Of a stretch of DNA of 64,000 bases, positions 44,876 through 53,159 are shown one piece after another. Position 1 is the first letter of the stretch, and every line of letters starts with the position of its first letter. Source of the DNA: Chitinophaga filiformis (lineage in GTDB: Bacteria; Bacteroidota; Bacteroidia; Chitinophagales; Chitinophagaceae); the NCBI RefSeq assembly GCF_021646545.1, contig NZ_JAKIRP010000001.1:1364001-1428000 (forward strand), in the 5' to 3' direction. The notes beneath the pieces were generated by a model. That model did not search any database. It had not been told where the DNA came from and saw only the letters and a list, made by a program, of their open reading frames with translations. A program made the position numbers and the translations under genes.

Positions 44876-45436
44876 TTATTGTGCTATTCTTTCGGGGTTC
44901 TGTTGCAGGAACTGTTCCCAGCCTTTGGCTTTGCGTGTATCCGGTAAAACACTGGACTCCTGGAAGAAATGACACACCGCAACGGCGAGAGCATCGGAAG
45001 CATCCAGAAATTCAGGTCGCTCTTTGAAATGTAGTATTCTTTGTAACATCTGCCAAATCTGCTCTTTATCCGCATTACCATTACCGGTAATAGACTGCTT
45101 AACTTTTTTGGGGGAGTACTCAGTAACGGGCACTCCTGCCTGCATTGCAGTGGCAATAGCGACGCCTTGAGCACGGCCCAGCTTTAACATACTTTGCACA
45201 TTCTTACCAAAGAAGGGAGCCTCAATTGCGCAGGAAACCGGTTTGTGCACACGTATCAGTTCATTTACACGGGCGTGTATCAGTTGTAGCCTTTCGTAGT
45301 GGTCTTTATGACGGGACAGCTTCAGCACATCCATTTCCAGCAGACTGGCTTTAGATCCTTCCACGAGTATCAGTCCGTAACCCATCACAAGTGTACCGGG
45401 GTCAATGCCCAGAATTATTTTTGACTTGTTTGCCAA
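44876..45436 (-). CDS. ruvC: Holliday junction endonuclease RuvC
   Basis: RuvC resolves Holliday junctions with RuvAB. The catalytic acidic residues are visible in GIDPGT, IEAPFFG and DASDALAVAVCH. A TTG at 45436 (giving ANKSKIILGIDPGT) is the likely start, about 186 residues in all: the frame is also open to 45496, but that start would lie upstream of the gene's own -7 element. ruvB is 7 kb away on the same strand and ruvA is not in the window. Confidence 0.92.
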   Translation of the reverse strand: MANKSKIILGIDPGTLVMGYGLILVEGSKASLLEMDVLKLSRHKDHYERLQLIHARVNELIRVHKPVSCAIEAPFFGKNVQSMLKLGRAQGVAIATAMQAGVPVTEYSPKKVKQSITGNGNADKEQIWQMLQRILHFKERPEFLDASDALAVAVCHFFQESSVLPDTRKAKGWEQFLQQNPERIAQ

Positions 45437-45444
45437 CCACAGTT

Positions 45445-45452
45445 TATTTTTG
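45445..45452 (+). promoter_or_regulatory. -7 promoter element (TATTTTTG) for the flippase-like gene
   Basis: Exact TAnnTTTG match on the + strand inside the ruvC leader, 11 nt before an ATG at 45464. Confidence 0.5.
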
Positions 45453-45472
45453 CCAAAATCTTGATGTCTGAA

Positions 45473-45480
45473 CAAAAATA
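45473..45480 (-). promoter_or_regulatory. -7 promoter element (TATTTTTG) for ruvC
   Basis: Exact TAnnTTTG match on the minus strand, 36 nt before the TTG start. It overlaps the 5' coding part of the divergent gene. Confidence 0.5.
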
Positions 45481-45512
45481 CCAAAATAATTCTCAATTAC
45501 CTGCTGGGAGCA

Positions 45513-46460
45513 GTGCTTTTTACCTGGTTAGCCTATTCTATCTATACACAATTGCTGCATCGCCCCAATCTAAAGGCATCTTTGTGGCAAATGCTGAACA
45601 CCCTGGAGACCAGAGGGGCTATGGGCCTGCTGCTGGTAGTGGCAGGTATGTTCCTGAACTGGGGACTGGAAGCCCGCAAATGGCAATTGCTGGTCAAGCC
45701 GTTACAACATATATCTTTTCCGCGGGCATTCAGTGCCGTGCTTTCAGGGGTGTCTTTTTCCATTAATACCCCTAACCGTATTGGTGAGTATGGGGGGAGA
45801 GTGTTATACCTCAGGAATAACAGAAGTAAACTGAAAGCCATCGCCGCTACCATGGTAGGCAGCTTTAGCCAGCTTATCGTCACTATTATCTTTGGGTTAA
45901 CTGGCCTGTGCTACTACATCAATAAATTCCCACTGGTAAAGGGGAACGGCTATTTTGCCCCCCATTTCTGGGAGAAAATCCTGTTAGGATTGTTAATAGT
46001 TATTTGCGCCTTGGTCATATTGTTATATTTTCGGTTACAAATCATCCTGGCGATATTTGAAAAGATCCCATTGTTGAGAAAAGCCCGGATATTTGTCCAG
46101 ATCATTGTTCGTTACTCAGCCGGCGACCTGGAACATCTACTACTGCTTTCCGCCATCAGATACATTGTCTTCTCGGCACAGTATTTGATTTTGCTTGACA
46201 CATTGGGCGTGGAGATGATTTGGTGGCAAGGTTTTTTGATGAATGCTGTTGTTTATCTTGTAATGGCCCTGGTACCTACTATCGCTATTGCGGAACTTGG
46301 ACTCAGAGGAAAGGTCAGCCTGTACTTTATGGGATTACTGAGTACCAATGGTCCCGGAATTATCGCAGCCACTGTATGCATCTGGTTTATCAACCTGGTT
46401 TTGCCAGCCATCCTGGGAAGTGTGTTGTTGCTGGGAATAAAGATTTTTAAGGAAAAATAG
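45513..46460 (+). CDS. Lysylphosphatidylglycerol-synthase-type transmembrane (flippase-like) protein
   Basis: This ~315-residue membrane protein matches the LPG_synthase_TM/UPF0104 family: about eight helices, a central SINTPNRIGEYGGR block and a late AELGLRGK block. Members move lipids or glycolipids across the inner membrane. The start is doubtful. The GTG at 45513 falls inside the first helix, and coding-like sequence in the same frame (NKNTKIILNYLLGA) extends back to a stop at 45462. An ATG at 45464 behind the promoter element is one base out of frame. The DUF3108 gene follows 9 bp later. Confidence 0.82.
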   Translation: MLFTWLAYSIYTQLLHRPNLKASLWQMLNTLETRGAMGLLLVVAGMFLNWGLEARKWQLLVKPLQHISFPRAFSAVLSGVSFSINTPNRIGEYGGRVLYLRNNRSKLKAIAATMVGSFSQLIVTIIFGLTGLCYYINKFPLVKGNGYFAPHFWEKILLGLLIVICALVILLYFRLQIILAIFEKIPLLRKARIFVQIIVRYSAGDLEHLLLLSAIRYIVFSAQYLILLDTLGVEMIWWQGFLMNAVVYLVMALVPTIAIAELGLRGKVSLYFMGLLSTNGPGIIAATVCIWFINLVLPAILGSVLLLGIKIFKEK

Positions 46461-46469
46461 CTTTCATCA

Positions 46470-47258
46470 ATGAGGTGTCTTCTACTGATTATCATTAGTC
46501 TGGCCGCTATCCGCCCCGCAATTGCACAGAACGAATTCTGCGGAATTACCAATACCAGCTTCAAAGCCGGAGAAAGTATCACGTTCAAAGTTTATTATAA
46601 CCTCGGTAAGCTCTTCATCGGCGCCGGCGAAGCGGTGTTTACCTGCCAGCTGGAAAAGCTAAACGGAAAAGACGTCTACCATGTAACGGGTGATGGTAAA
46701 ACATTCCGTACCTATGACTGGTTCTTCAAAGTAAGGGACAAGTACGAAAGTTATATTGATACTGCTACGCTGTTACCCCAACGCTTCATCAGGAACGTAG
46801 ATGAAGGCGGCTATAAGATATACGCCAACGTTACCTTCGATCATATTCATAATACGGCTATCAGTGACAAAGCTACTATTAAAACTCCCGCCTGTATACA
46901 GGACGTGATCAGTGCTATCTATTATGCAAGGAATATCAATTTCGATAAATACAAGCCCGGAGACAAGATCCCCTTTGACATGTATCTGGATGATAAGATC
47001 TACAATATCTATATCCGTTATATAGGTAAAGAGACGGTAGAAACCAAGTTTGGCAAGTTCCGTGCTATAAAGTTCGCACCTTTGCTCATCCAGGGTACCA
47101 TGTTCGAAGGTGGCGAAAAAATGACTGTGTGGGTAAGTGATGACGCTAATAAAGTGCCCCTGCGAGTGGACAGTCCTATTTCTGTTGGTAGTATCAAGGT
47201 CGATATGGTGGCTTATAAGAACCTGCGTTACAACTTTACTTCCCTGATCAGTAAATAG
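46470..47258 (+). CDS. Secreted DUF3108 protein
   Basis: This 262-residue exported protein (signal peptide ending PAIAQ) matches DUF3108, a beta-rich periplasmic family of unknown role. Conserved features include FKAGESITFKVYYNLG near the start and TKFGKFRAIKFAPLL with WVSDDANKVPLRVD near the end. It is probably co-transcribed with the flippase-like gene, which suggests an envelope lipid role. Confidence 0.85.
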   Translation: MRCLLLIIISLAAIRPAIAQNEFCGITNTSFKAGESITFKVYYNLGKLFIGAGEAVFTCQLEKLNGKDVYHVTGDGKTFRTYDWFFKVRDKYESYIDTATLLPQRFIRNVDEGGYKIYANVTFDHIHNTAISDKATIKTPACIQDVISAIYYARNINFDKYKPGDKIPFDMYLDDKIYNIYIRYIGKETVETKFGKFRAIKFAPLLIQGTMFEGGEKMTVWVSDDANKVPLRVDSPISVGSIKVDMVAYKNLRYNFTSLISK

Positions 47259-47284
47259 CCCCGGAACAAATACCTTCAACCCCC

Positions 47285-47302
47285 TTTTTACCTAATTTTA
47301 AC
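47285..47302 (+). promoter_or_regulatory. Possible OmpR-family direct-repeat site upstream of the regulator gene
   Basis: TTTTTAC and TTTTAAC are separated by 4 bp (11-bp period), the layout of OmpR/PhoB-type sites, ~45 bp upstream of the -7 element at 47347. It may serve autoregulation. Confidence 0.35.
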
Positions 47303-47346
47303 TTTCTGTATGCAAGGGCCTGGCATTGGCACACTGTAATAATACC

Positions 47347-47354
47347 TATATTTG
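47347..47354 (+). promoter_or_regulatory. -7 promoter element (TATATTTG) for the regulator at 47380
   Basis: Exact TAnnTTTG match 25 nt before the ATG. Confidence 0.55.
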
Positions 47355-47379
47355 TTTGCACATTAATACTTTGTTGAAT

Positions 47380-48081
47380 ATGGAAGAACGTAAACCAAAA
47401 ATATTGCTGGCGGAAGACGATACCAACCTGGGAATGGTATTGAAGAATTATCTTGAACTGAATGACTACGATGTAGAGCTGTGCCGTGACGGTATCCTTG
47501 CATTGGCGGCCTTCAGGCGCGAGAAATTTGACATCTGCCTGCTGGACATCATGATGCCCAATATGGATGGTTTTAAGCTGGCAGAGGAAATCCGTGACGT
47601 GGATCCGGACATCCCGCTGTTCTTTCTCTCAGCTAAAACAATGAAGGAAGATGTGATCCATGGCTATAAGCTGGGAGCGGACGATTACATTGCCAAACCC
47701 TTTGACAGTGAGCTGTTGCTGCTGAAAATAAAGGCGATCCTCAAGCGAAACCAGGAGCTCAACAGTAAAGAAGAAGAACAGCATGAATTCAGGATCGGGC
47801 GCTATGCATTCAATGCCCGTCTGCGTACCCTGACGAGAGATGGAGATTCCCATACGCTGTCTCCTAAAGAGAACGAATTGCTGCGTATGCTGTGCGAGCA
47901 TAAGAATGACCTGCTACCGAGAGAACTGGCCCTGAAGAAGATCTGGGGTAGTGACACTTATTTCAATGGACGCAGTATGGACGTTTACATCGCCAAACTC
48001 CGTAAATACCTGAAGGAAGATCCTGACATCGAGATTGTCAATATCCATGGAAACGGCTTCCGCCTGGTAGTAAAGGACTGA
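47380..48081 (+). CDS. Orphan response regulator, OmpR family
   Basis: This 233-residue regulator has receiver residues EDD (12-14), D56 in LLDIMMP and the lysine in ADDYIAKP, then a winged-helix domain (GRSMDVYIAKLRKYL). A TTG upstream (47326) would extend the frame, but the ATG at 47380 lies properly behind the -7 element. It is a paralogue of the regulator at 44014-44718. No kinase is adjacent: the following kinase is coupled to the next regulator. Confidence 0.9.
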   Translation: MEERKPKILLAEDDTNLGMVLKNYLELNDYDVELCRDGILALAAFRREKFDICLLDIMMPNMDGFKLAEEIRDVDPDIPLFFLSAKTMKEDVIHGYKLGADDYIAKPFDSELLLLKIKAILKRNQELNSKEEEQHEFRIGRYAFNARLRTLTRDGDSHTLSPKENELLRMLCEHKNDLLPRELALKKIWGSDTYFNGRSMDVYIAKLRKYLKEDPDIEIVNIHGNGFRLVVKD

Positions 48082-48184
48082 TCATATTAAAGTTAGTTAT
48101 TGGGGAGAGCTCCCGGCGAAGAGACCTGACCGTTTCAGCCTCCGCCTGGAGCTTTCTGTTTGTGGGAAATTATATCAGAGATGT

Positions 48185-48889
48185 ATGAAACTTTTACTTA
48201 TTGAAGATGAACCGTCAGTAGTATCGTTCATACGCCGTTATCTTACAGAAGCGGGGTACGACGTAAGTGTGGCGCTGGATGGCCAGTCTGGTCTGCAGAT
48301 GGCCACTGAAAACAGCTTCCAGCTCATCATCCTGGATGTAATGCTGCCTGGTATGAACGGAATAGCCGTTTGTAAGGCCCTGCGTAAACAGCACGACGCC
48401 ACACCCATCCTGATGCTTACTGCCCTGGGCTCTACTGAAAATGTGGTGGCTGGCCTGGACAGCGGTGCGGACGATTATCTTGTTAAGCCTTTCAAACAGG
48501 CTGAGTTATTGGCGCGCATACGCTCCCTGTTGCGTCGCAATCCTGACAATGCCACCAGTACTACAACTAACAACAATCATAATAATAATGTGCTGAAAGT
48601 AGCCGATCTTGAACTGGATCTGAATACCAAAAGCGCCAGCCGGTATGGCGAAAATATTGTGCTTACCGCTACTGAATACAGACTACTGGAATATATGATG
48701 AGAAACCCCCGCCGTGTGCTTTCCAGGATGGAAATACTGGAGAATGTATGGGGTGTTGATTTTAATATGAATACCAAAGTGGTGGACGTTTATGTGAATT
48801 ATCTGCGAAAGAAAGTAAACCGTAAAGAGCAACCCGCCCTGATCCAGACTGTTGTGGGAATGGGATATATGCTGAAGGAAGAAGAATGA
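48185..48889 (+). CDS. Response regulator, OmpR family (paired with the kinase downstream)
   Basis: This 234-residue regulator has receiver residues EDE (7-9), D51 in ILDVMLP and the lysine in ADDYLVKPF, an Asn/Thr-rich linker (~125-138) and a winged-helix domain (RVLSRMEILENVWG, KVVDVYVNYLRKK). It is of the CusR/QseB-like type and different from the other two regulators here. Its stop overlaps the kinase start by 4 bp. Confidence 0.92.
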   Translation: MKLLLIEDEPSVVSFIRRYLTEAGYDVSVALDGQSGLQMATENSFQLIILDVMLPGMNGIAVCKALRKQHDATPILMLTALGSTENVVAGLDSGADDYLVKPFKQAELLARIRSLLRRNPDNATSTTTNNNHNNNVLKVADLELDLNTKSASRYGENIVLTATEYRLLEYMMRNPRRVLSRMEILENVWGVDFNMNTKVVDVYVNYLRKKVNRKEQPALIQTVVGMGYMLKEEE

Positions 48890-50259
48890 CTATACGTAAT
48901 AAAATATTAGGTTTATTCACAGCTCTCACCGTCTCTATTATATTGATGATGGCGGCTTTCGCTTACTTTCTCGTCAGCCGTCAGTCTTTCGACGACTTCT
49001 ATAAGCGGCTGGAGATCCGGGCATACATTGCGGCCAGGGCCAGGCTGACACAGGATAAAGACAACAGTGCTGCTTATGCGGAGATCAGAAACGAGCACCT
49101 GGAACGTCTGCCCCACGAAAAGGAATTTTTCATAAGAATAGATACCACCGGCAGTCCTGCTCCGGAACCAGGGCTGAAGCCGCTGCGCCAGGCTTTTTAT
49201 GATAGAGTAAAGGCAGAAGGGAAGGCCACTTACCGCTACAGGGATTCCTTTTACCAGGGGGTGCTGTTCGAAAACGAAGCCGGTAAATATATCGTGATCG
49301 TTTCAGCCAGCAATGTATTTGGTCAGCAGTTTATGACCGAATTAAGAAGGACACTCATCATCTGCATGGCCATTGCCGCCGTAGTGGTAGTAACCGCAGG
49401 GCTTTTCTTCTCCCGTTATATCCTGCAGCCTGTCCGTCGGATCACTTCCCGCGTAAAAGACATCAGGGCCCACAACCTGCACCTGCGGCTGGATACACCT
49501 AACAGTAAAGATGAAATGACAGAACTGGCCCAGACCTTCAATAATATGCTGGACCGCCTGGAGACGGCTTTCGAAACACAGAATAACTTCGTGAGTAATG
49601 CCTCTCATGAGCTGGGCACGCCGCTGACAGCTATTATCGGCGAGGCCGAACTTGCCCTCAATAAGCAACGTAATGACGAACAGTACCGGCAATCACTATC
49701 CGTAATACTGAAAGAAGCGGAAAGGCTGGAACACATTACCAAAAGTTTATTAAGTCTTGCCCAGACAGGATTTGATGGGAAGAAACAGCAGCTGGAAAAA
49801 ATACGTACAGATGAACTGATCTTTACGGTAAAAGAAACAATAGACCGTATCAACCCTGAAAACAAGGTAGCGATCGACTATACTATGCTGCCGGAAGAAG
49901 AAGATAAACTTATCATATTAGGCAATGCACAATTGCTGCAACTGGCATTGAGCAATATCGTACAGAATGCCTGTAAATACTCCGACAACCGCCCTGCGTC
50001 TGTAGCATTGGCAGCTACCGACAAGAACAATATCATTATTATCAAAGACAACGGTATAGGTATTCCGGCTCAGGATATGCCTTTTATTTACGATCCGTTT
50101 TACCGTGCTTCCAATACCGGTGGATATAAGGGGTATGGTATCGGTCTGCCGCTGGCGCGTAATATTATCCGTCTGCATGGTGGCAATATCATTGTTAATA
50201 GTAAAGAGAACCAGGGAACAGAGATCAGGATTGTATTACCAACATATATGCGTTCGTGA
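48886..50259 (+). CDS. Sensor histidine kinase with HAMP domain
   Basis: This 457-residue kinase has a membrane helix at ~10-30, a periplasmic sensor of ~120 residues, a second helix (~158-180), a HAMP linker, HisKA with H241 in NASHELGTP, and HATPase_c (NIVQNACKYS, DNGIGI, GYGIGLPLARN). The H-box has Gly where Arg or Lys is usual (HELGTP). It is coupled to the upstream regulator. The phased repeats just downstream may be a target of this pair. Confidence 0.92.
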   Translation: MTIRNKILGLFTALTVSIILMMAAFAYFLVSRQSFDDFYKRLEIRAYIAARARLTQDKDNSAAYAEIRNEHLERLPHEKEFFIRIDTTGSPAPEPGLKPLRQAFYDRVKAEGKATYRYRDSFYQGVLFENEAGKYIVIVSASNVFGQQFMTELRRTLIICMAIAAVVVVTAGLFFSRYILQPVRRITSRVKDIRAHNLHLRLDTPNSKDEMTELAQTFNNMLDRLETAFETQNNFVSNASHELGTPLTAIIGEAELALNKQRNDEQYRQSLSVILKEAERLEHITKSLLSLAQTGFDGKKQQLEKIRTDELIFTVKETIDRINPENKVAIDYTMLPEEEDKLIILGNAQLLQLALSNIVQNACKYSDNRPASVALAATDKNNIIIIKDNGIGIPAQDMPFIYDPFYRASNTGGYKGYGIGLPLARNIIRLHGGNIIVNSKENQGTEIRIVLPTYMRS

Positions 50260-50269
50260 TAATATTTGT

Positions 50270-50339
50270 TTCTTACCGGTTTCTTACCCGTTTTTGACCT
50301 CATTCTTACACTAATAGTGTTTTCTTACGACATTTTTAC
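50270..50339 (+). promoter_or_regulatory. Phased array of TTCTTAC-like direct repeats (OmpR/PhoB-type operator)
   Basis: TTCTTAC occurs exactly at 50270, 50281, 50303 and 50322; TTTTGAC at 50292 and TTTTTAC at 50333 fill further 11-bp steps. A 7-bp repeat with a 4-bp spacer is the layout of OmpR/PhoB-family sites. A perfect palindrome ACACTA-A-TAGTGT (50308-50320) lies within. It is ~55 bp upstream of the -7 element at 50394. Confidence 0.6.
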
Positions 50340-50393
50340 CTCTTTTTTAAGTCCCTTTTATCCGGAACTTACCTGTTACTAACCCCGTGCAGG

Positions 50394-50401
50394 TAGTTTT
50401 G
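50394..50401 (+). promoter_or_regulatory. -7 promoter element (TAGTTTTG) for the stress-protein gene
   Basis: Exact TAnnTTTG match 17 nt before the ATG at 50419 and downstream of the repeat array. Confidence 0.6.
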
Positions 50402-50418
50402 TGTTAAAAGAATTACCC

Positions 50419-50898
50419 ATGAAGCATGTATTGATTCCTACAGATTTTTCTATCCGGTCTCTTCGCGTAGTGCACGGTGTGGTTGAGCGCTTTGGTGGTG
50501 AACCACTTAACATTGTCCTGATGCACGCAGTAGAAATGCCAGGCTCGATCATGGACCTGATGATGTTATCCAGAAGGTCATCTCATTACGATCTCATTAC
50601 TGCCGATTATAAAGATGCCTGCGAGATAATCAAAAATAAGTACGCCTCTGTTATTCACTCACTGAAAACCGAATTCCTGGTTGGTAATGGTAAGGGGCTG
50701 TTCAGGAACTTCCTGTTGTATCATAACATAGATGTGATAGCATGTGCTGCCAAAGATGAATTCCGTAAAGCAGGCGCCAACAGCTATAACCCTGCTGAAT
50801 TGATCAGAAAAAGCAAATATCCTGTACATCATATACAGCTGACGCCAAGGAAAGAGAAATACCTGGTGTCTGCCATGTCAGAGTTGTTTGAAGTATAA
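50419..50898 (+). CDS. Universal stress protein-like (UspA fold)
   Basis: This 159-residue protein starts with HVLIPTDFSIRSLRVV, typical of UspA-type proteins, and has the alternating alpha/beta pattern. The usual ATP-binding G-x2-G-x9-G-S/T motif near the end is not evident, so it may not bind ATP. A GTG at 50401 could extend the frame but overlaps the -7 element. It is followed after 21 bp by the bestrophin gene, likely one operon under the repeat array. Confidence 0.7.
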   Translation: MKHVLIPTDFSIRSLRVVHGVVERFGGEPLNIVLMHAVEMPGSIMDLMMLSRRSSHYDLITADYKDACEIIKNKYASVIHSLKTEFLVGNGKGLFRNFLLYHNIDVIACAAKDEFRKAGANSYNPAELIRKSKYPVHHIQLTPRKEKYLVSAMSELFEV

Positions 50899-50919
50899 AA
50901 ACCGTAAAACCGTTACAAG

Positions 50920-51831
50920 ATGTTACTGAAGAAGAATATCCCGTTTAAATATGTTTTCGGGAAAATAAAGTATGAGATTCTGCTCGTAGCGGTATATACT
51001 TTGGTGATAGTATTACTGCACGACAAATTCAATCTGAAGCACATGGCCATTCCGCTGTCTGTGCCAATGATTATGGGGACGGTTATTTCCCTGTTACTTG
51101 CTTTCCGTTCCAATCAGGCATATGACCGCTGGTGGGAGGCAAGAACAGTATGGGGGGCCATTGTAAATGATTCGCGTACGTTTTCCAGGCAAGTGCTTTC
51201 ATTCATAGATAGTTCTTACGACGGAGAAGAAATAGGGCATTTCAGGGAACGTATGGTACGCAGACAGATAGCCTGGTGTTATGCCCTCAGTCAGTCCCTG
51301 CGTGGGCTGGACGGACGCGAAGGGCTTGACAGGCATATCCCTAAGAGGGAGATTTCGCATGTATGCAGGTATACTAATATTCCCATGGCATTGCTGGAAT
51401 TGCATGCGCGTGACCTGAACTATGCTTTGAAACAGGGATGGATCAATGAATACCAGCAAATACAGCTGGACCAGACCCTGAGCCGCTTGTGTGATGGAAT
51501 GGGTAAGTGTGAGCGTATCAAGAATACGGTCTTCCCGGCCACTTACAGCCTTTACATCCATTTCGCCCTGAACTTTTTCATTCTGCTGTTGCCGTTTGCC
51601 CTGATAGAGTATTTCGGATTGGTGGAAGTGCCTATGGTAGTAGCGATAGCCGCTTCTTTCCTGTTGATAGAGAAAATGGCGATCCACCTGCAGGATCCAT
51701 TCGATAATAAGCCTACTGATACACCGATGACGGCCATATCAAGGAATATTGAGCGCGATCTGAAACAGATGCTGAACGATCATCATTTGCCGGAAACTGT
51801 CAACGCAGAACATAAATTCTATGTGATGTAA
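50920..51831 (+). CDS. Bestrophin-family anion channel
   Basis: This 303-residue protein belongs to the bestrophin/UPF0187 family of pentameric ion channels. Hallmarks are the first helix (~24-44), then LLAFRSNQAYDRWWEAR (~66-82) and the C-terminal DPFDNKPTDTPM block. It may conduct anions or cations across the inner membrane. It probably shares a transcript with the stress protein. Confidence 0.9.
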   Translation: MLLKKNIPFKYVFGKIKYEILLVAVYTLVIVLLHDKFNLKHMAIPLSVPMIMGTVISLLLAFRSNQAYDRWWEARTVWGAIVNDSRTFSRQVLSFIDSSYDGEEIGHFRERMVRRQIAWCYALSQSLRGLDGREGLDRHIPKREISHVCRYTNIPMALLELHARDLNYALKQGWINEYQQIQLDQTLSRLCDGMGKCERIKNTVFPATYSLYIHFALNFFILLLPFALIEYFGLVEVPMVVAIAASFLLIEKMAIHLQDPFDNKPTDTPMTAISRNIERDLKQMLNDHHLPETVNAEHKFYVM

Positions 51832-51987
51832 TAACTGTTTAAAGCCTACACTTAATTTACTCTGTTGGAGGAGGGATAACGTTCCGGTGCATACGAACAA
51901 AAGCACAATCAAGGATTACGGAAGGATTACTACAGTGCCGGACGTCATTCCAACATGGATATAGAGTGTTATATGGAGGAAACAAGT

Positions 51988-52019
51988 AAGGGAGCTTTCG
52001 CTCCCTTTTATTTTTTTAA
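51988..52019. terminator. Terminator between the bestrophin gene and ruvB
   Basis: AAGGGAGC (51988-51995) pairs with GCTCCCTT (52000-52007) with a 4-nt loop, then a T-rich tail. It can serve both converging genes. Confidence 0.85.
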
Positions 52020-52029
52020 TATAGTACGA

Positions 52030-53058
52030 TCAGAATAACATGCCGCTGCTGCTGCCGCCCCTGGGTGCTTTACCCAGATGTACATAGGCTTTTTCAGTAA
52101 CCTCCCTGCCACGGGGCGTTCGTTTGATAAAGCCTTCCTGTATCAGGAACGGCTCATACACCTCTTCCAGTGTGCCGGCTTCTTCCCCTACAGCGGTGGC
52201 AATGGTAGTGATACCTACAGGGCCGCCTTTGAAATTCTCAATGATCACCTGGAGAATACGGTTGTCCATTTCATCCAGTCCATATTCATCCACGTTCAGT
52301 GCTTTCAGACTGAATTGTGCTATTTCGAGATCGATAGTGCCATTGCCTATCACCTGTGCAAAATCGCGTACACGCCTGAGCAAGCCATTGGCAATACGCG
52401 GGGTCCCCCTGGAGCGCCGCGCTATTTCCATTGCCGCTTCTGAGGTGATCTTCGTCTGTAATAATCCCGCCGCCCGCCAGATGATCTTTTGCAGGGTAGC
52501 GGCACTATAATATTCCAGCCTCGACTTGATACCGAAACGGGAGAGCAAGGGCGCAGTCAGTAATCCGGAGCGGGTGGTGGCGCCTATCAGCGTAAAAGGA
52601 TGCAGTGTGATCTGTATGGAGCGCGCACTGGGACCGGTATCGATCATAATGTCGATACGGTAATCTTCCATGGCTGAGTACAGGTACTCTTCAACCACCG
52701 TACTAAGTCGGTGGATCTCATCGATGAACAGCACGTCCTTATCTTCCAGGTTGGTGAGCAGGCCTGCCAGGTCGCCGGGTTTTTCTATTACCGGTCCGGA
52801 AGTCTCCTTGATGTTCACCCCCATTTCATTGGCCACAATGCGGGAAAGGGTTGTTTTCCCTAACCCGGGAGGACCATGGAACAGAATATGATCCAACGCT
52901 TCCCCTCTCAATTTGGCTGCCTTGATAAATATTTTCAGGTTCTCAATGATCTGGTCCTGCCCGGAGAAATCCATGATCTCCCGGGGCCGGATGCTATTCT
53001 CAAACTCCTTTTCTGCCGCGCTCTGGCGGTTTTCTTCTGGTCTTAGCGGATTAGACAT
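52030..53058 (-). CDS. ruvB: Holliday junction branch migration ATPase RuvB
   Basis: RuvB is the AAA+ motor of branch migration. The 342-residue protein has Walker A GPPGLGKT (62-69), Walker [10 protein letters not shown], sensor GATTRSGLL and the C-terminal winged helix ending [13 protein letters not shown]. The frame is open 27 codons further upstream, but the ATG at 53058 (MSNPLRPEE) is the family start and lies behind a -7 element. Confidence 0.96.
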   Translation of the reverse strand: MSNPLRPEENRQSAAEKEFENSIRPREIMDFSGQDQIIENLKIFIKAAKLRGEALDHILFHGPPGLGKTTLSRIVANEMGVNIKETSGPVIEKPGDLAGLLTNLEDKDVLFIDEIHRLSTVVEEYLYSAMEDYRIDIMIDTGPSARSIQITLHPFTLIGATTRSGLLTAPLLSRFGIKSRLEYYSAATLQKIIWRAAGLLQTKITSEAAMEIARRSRGTPRIANGLLRRVRDFAQVIGNGTIDLEIAQFSLKALNVDEYGLDEMDNRILQVIIENFKGGPVGITTIATAVGEEAGTLEEVYEPFLIQEGFIKRTPRGREVTEKAYVHLGKAPRGGSSSGMLF

Positions 53059-53075
53059 ATCGGGGCGAAAGTTAC

Positions 53076-53083
53076 CAAAAATA
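53076..53083 (-). promoter_or_regulatory. -7 promoter element (TATTTTTG) for ruvB
   Basis: Exact TAnnTTTG match on the minus strand 17 nt before the ATG. Confidence 0.55.
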
Positions 53084-53159
53084 TAGCTGTTGCAAGACGC
53101 CGGTATTACATTGTGTGGTATATTTATACAGCGCCGCAAAATTTAACCCGGATAGCAAT

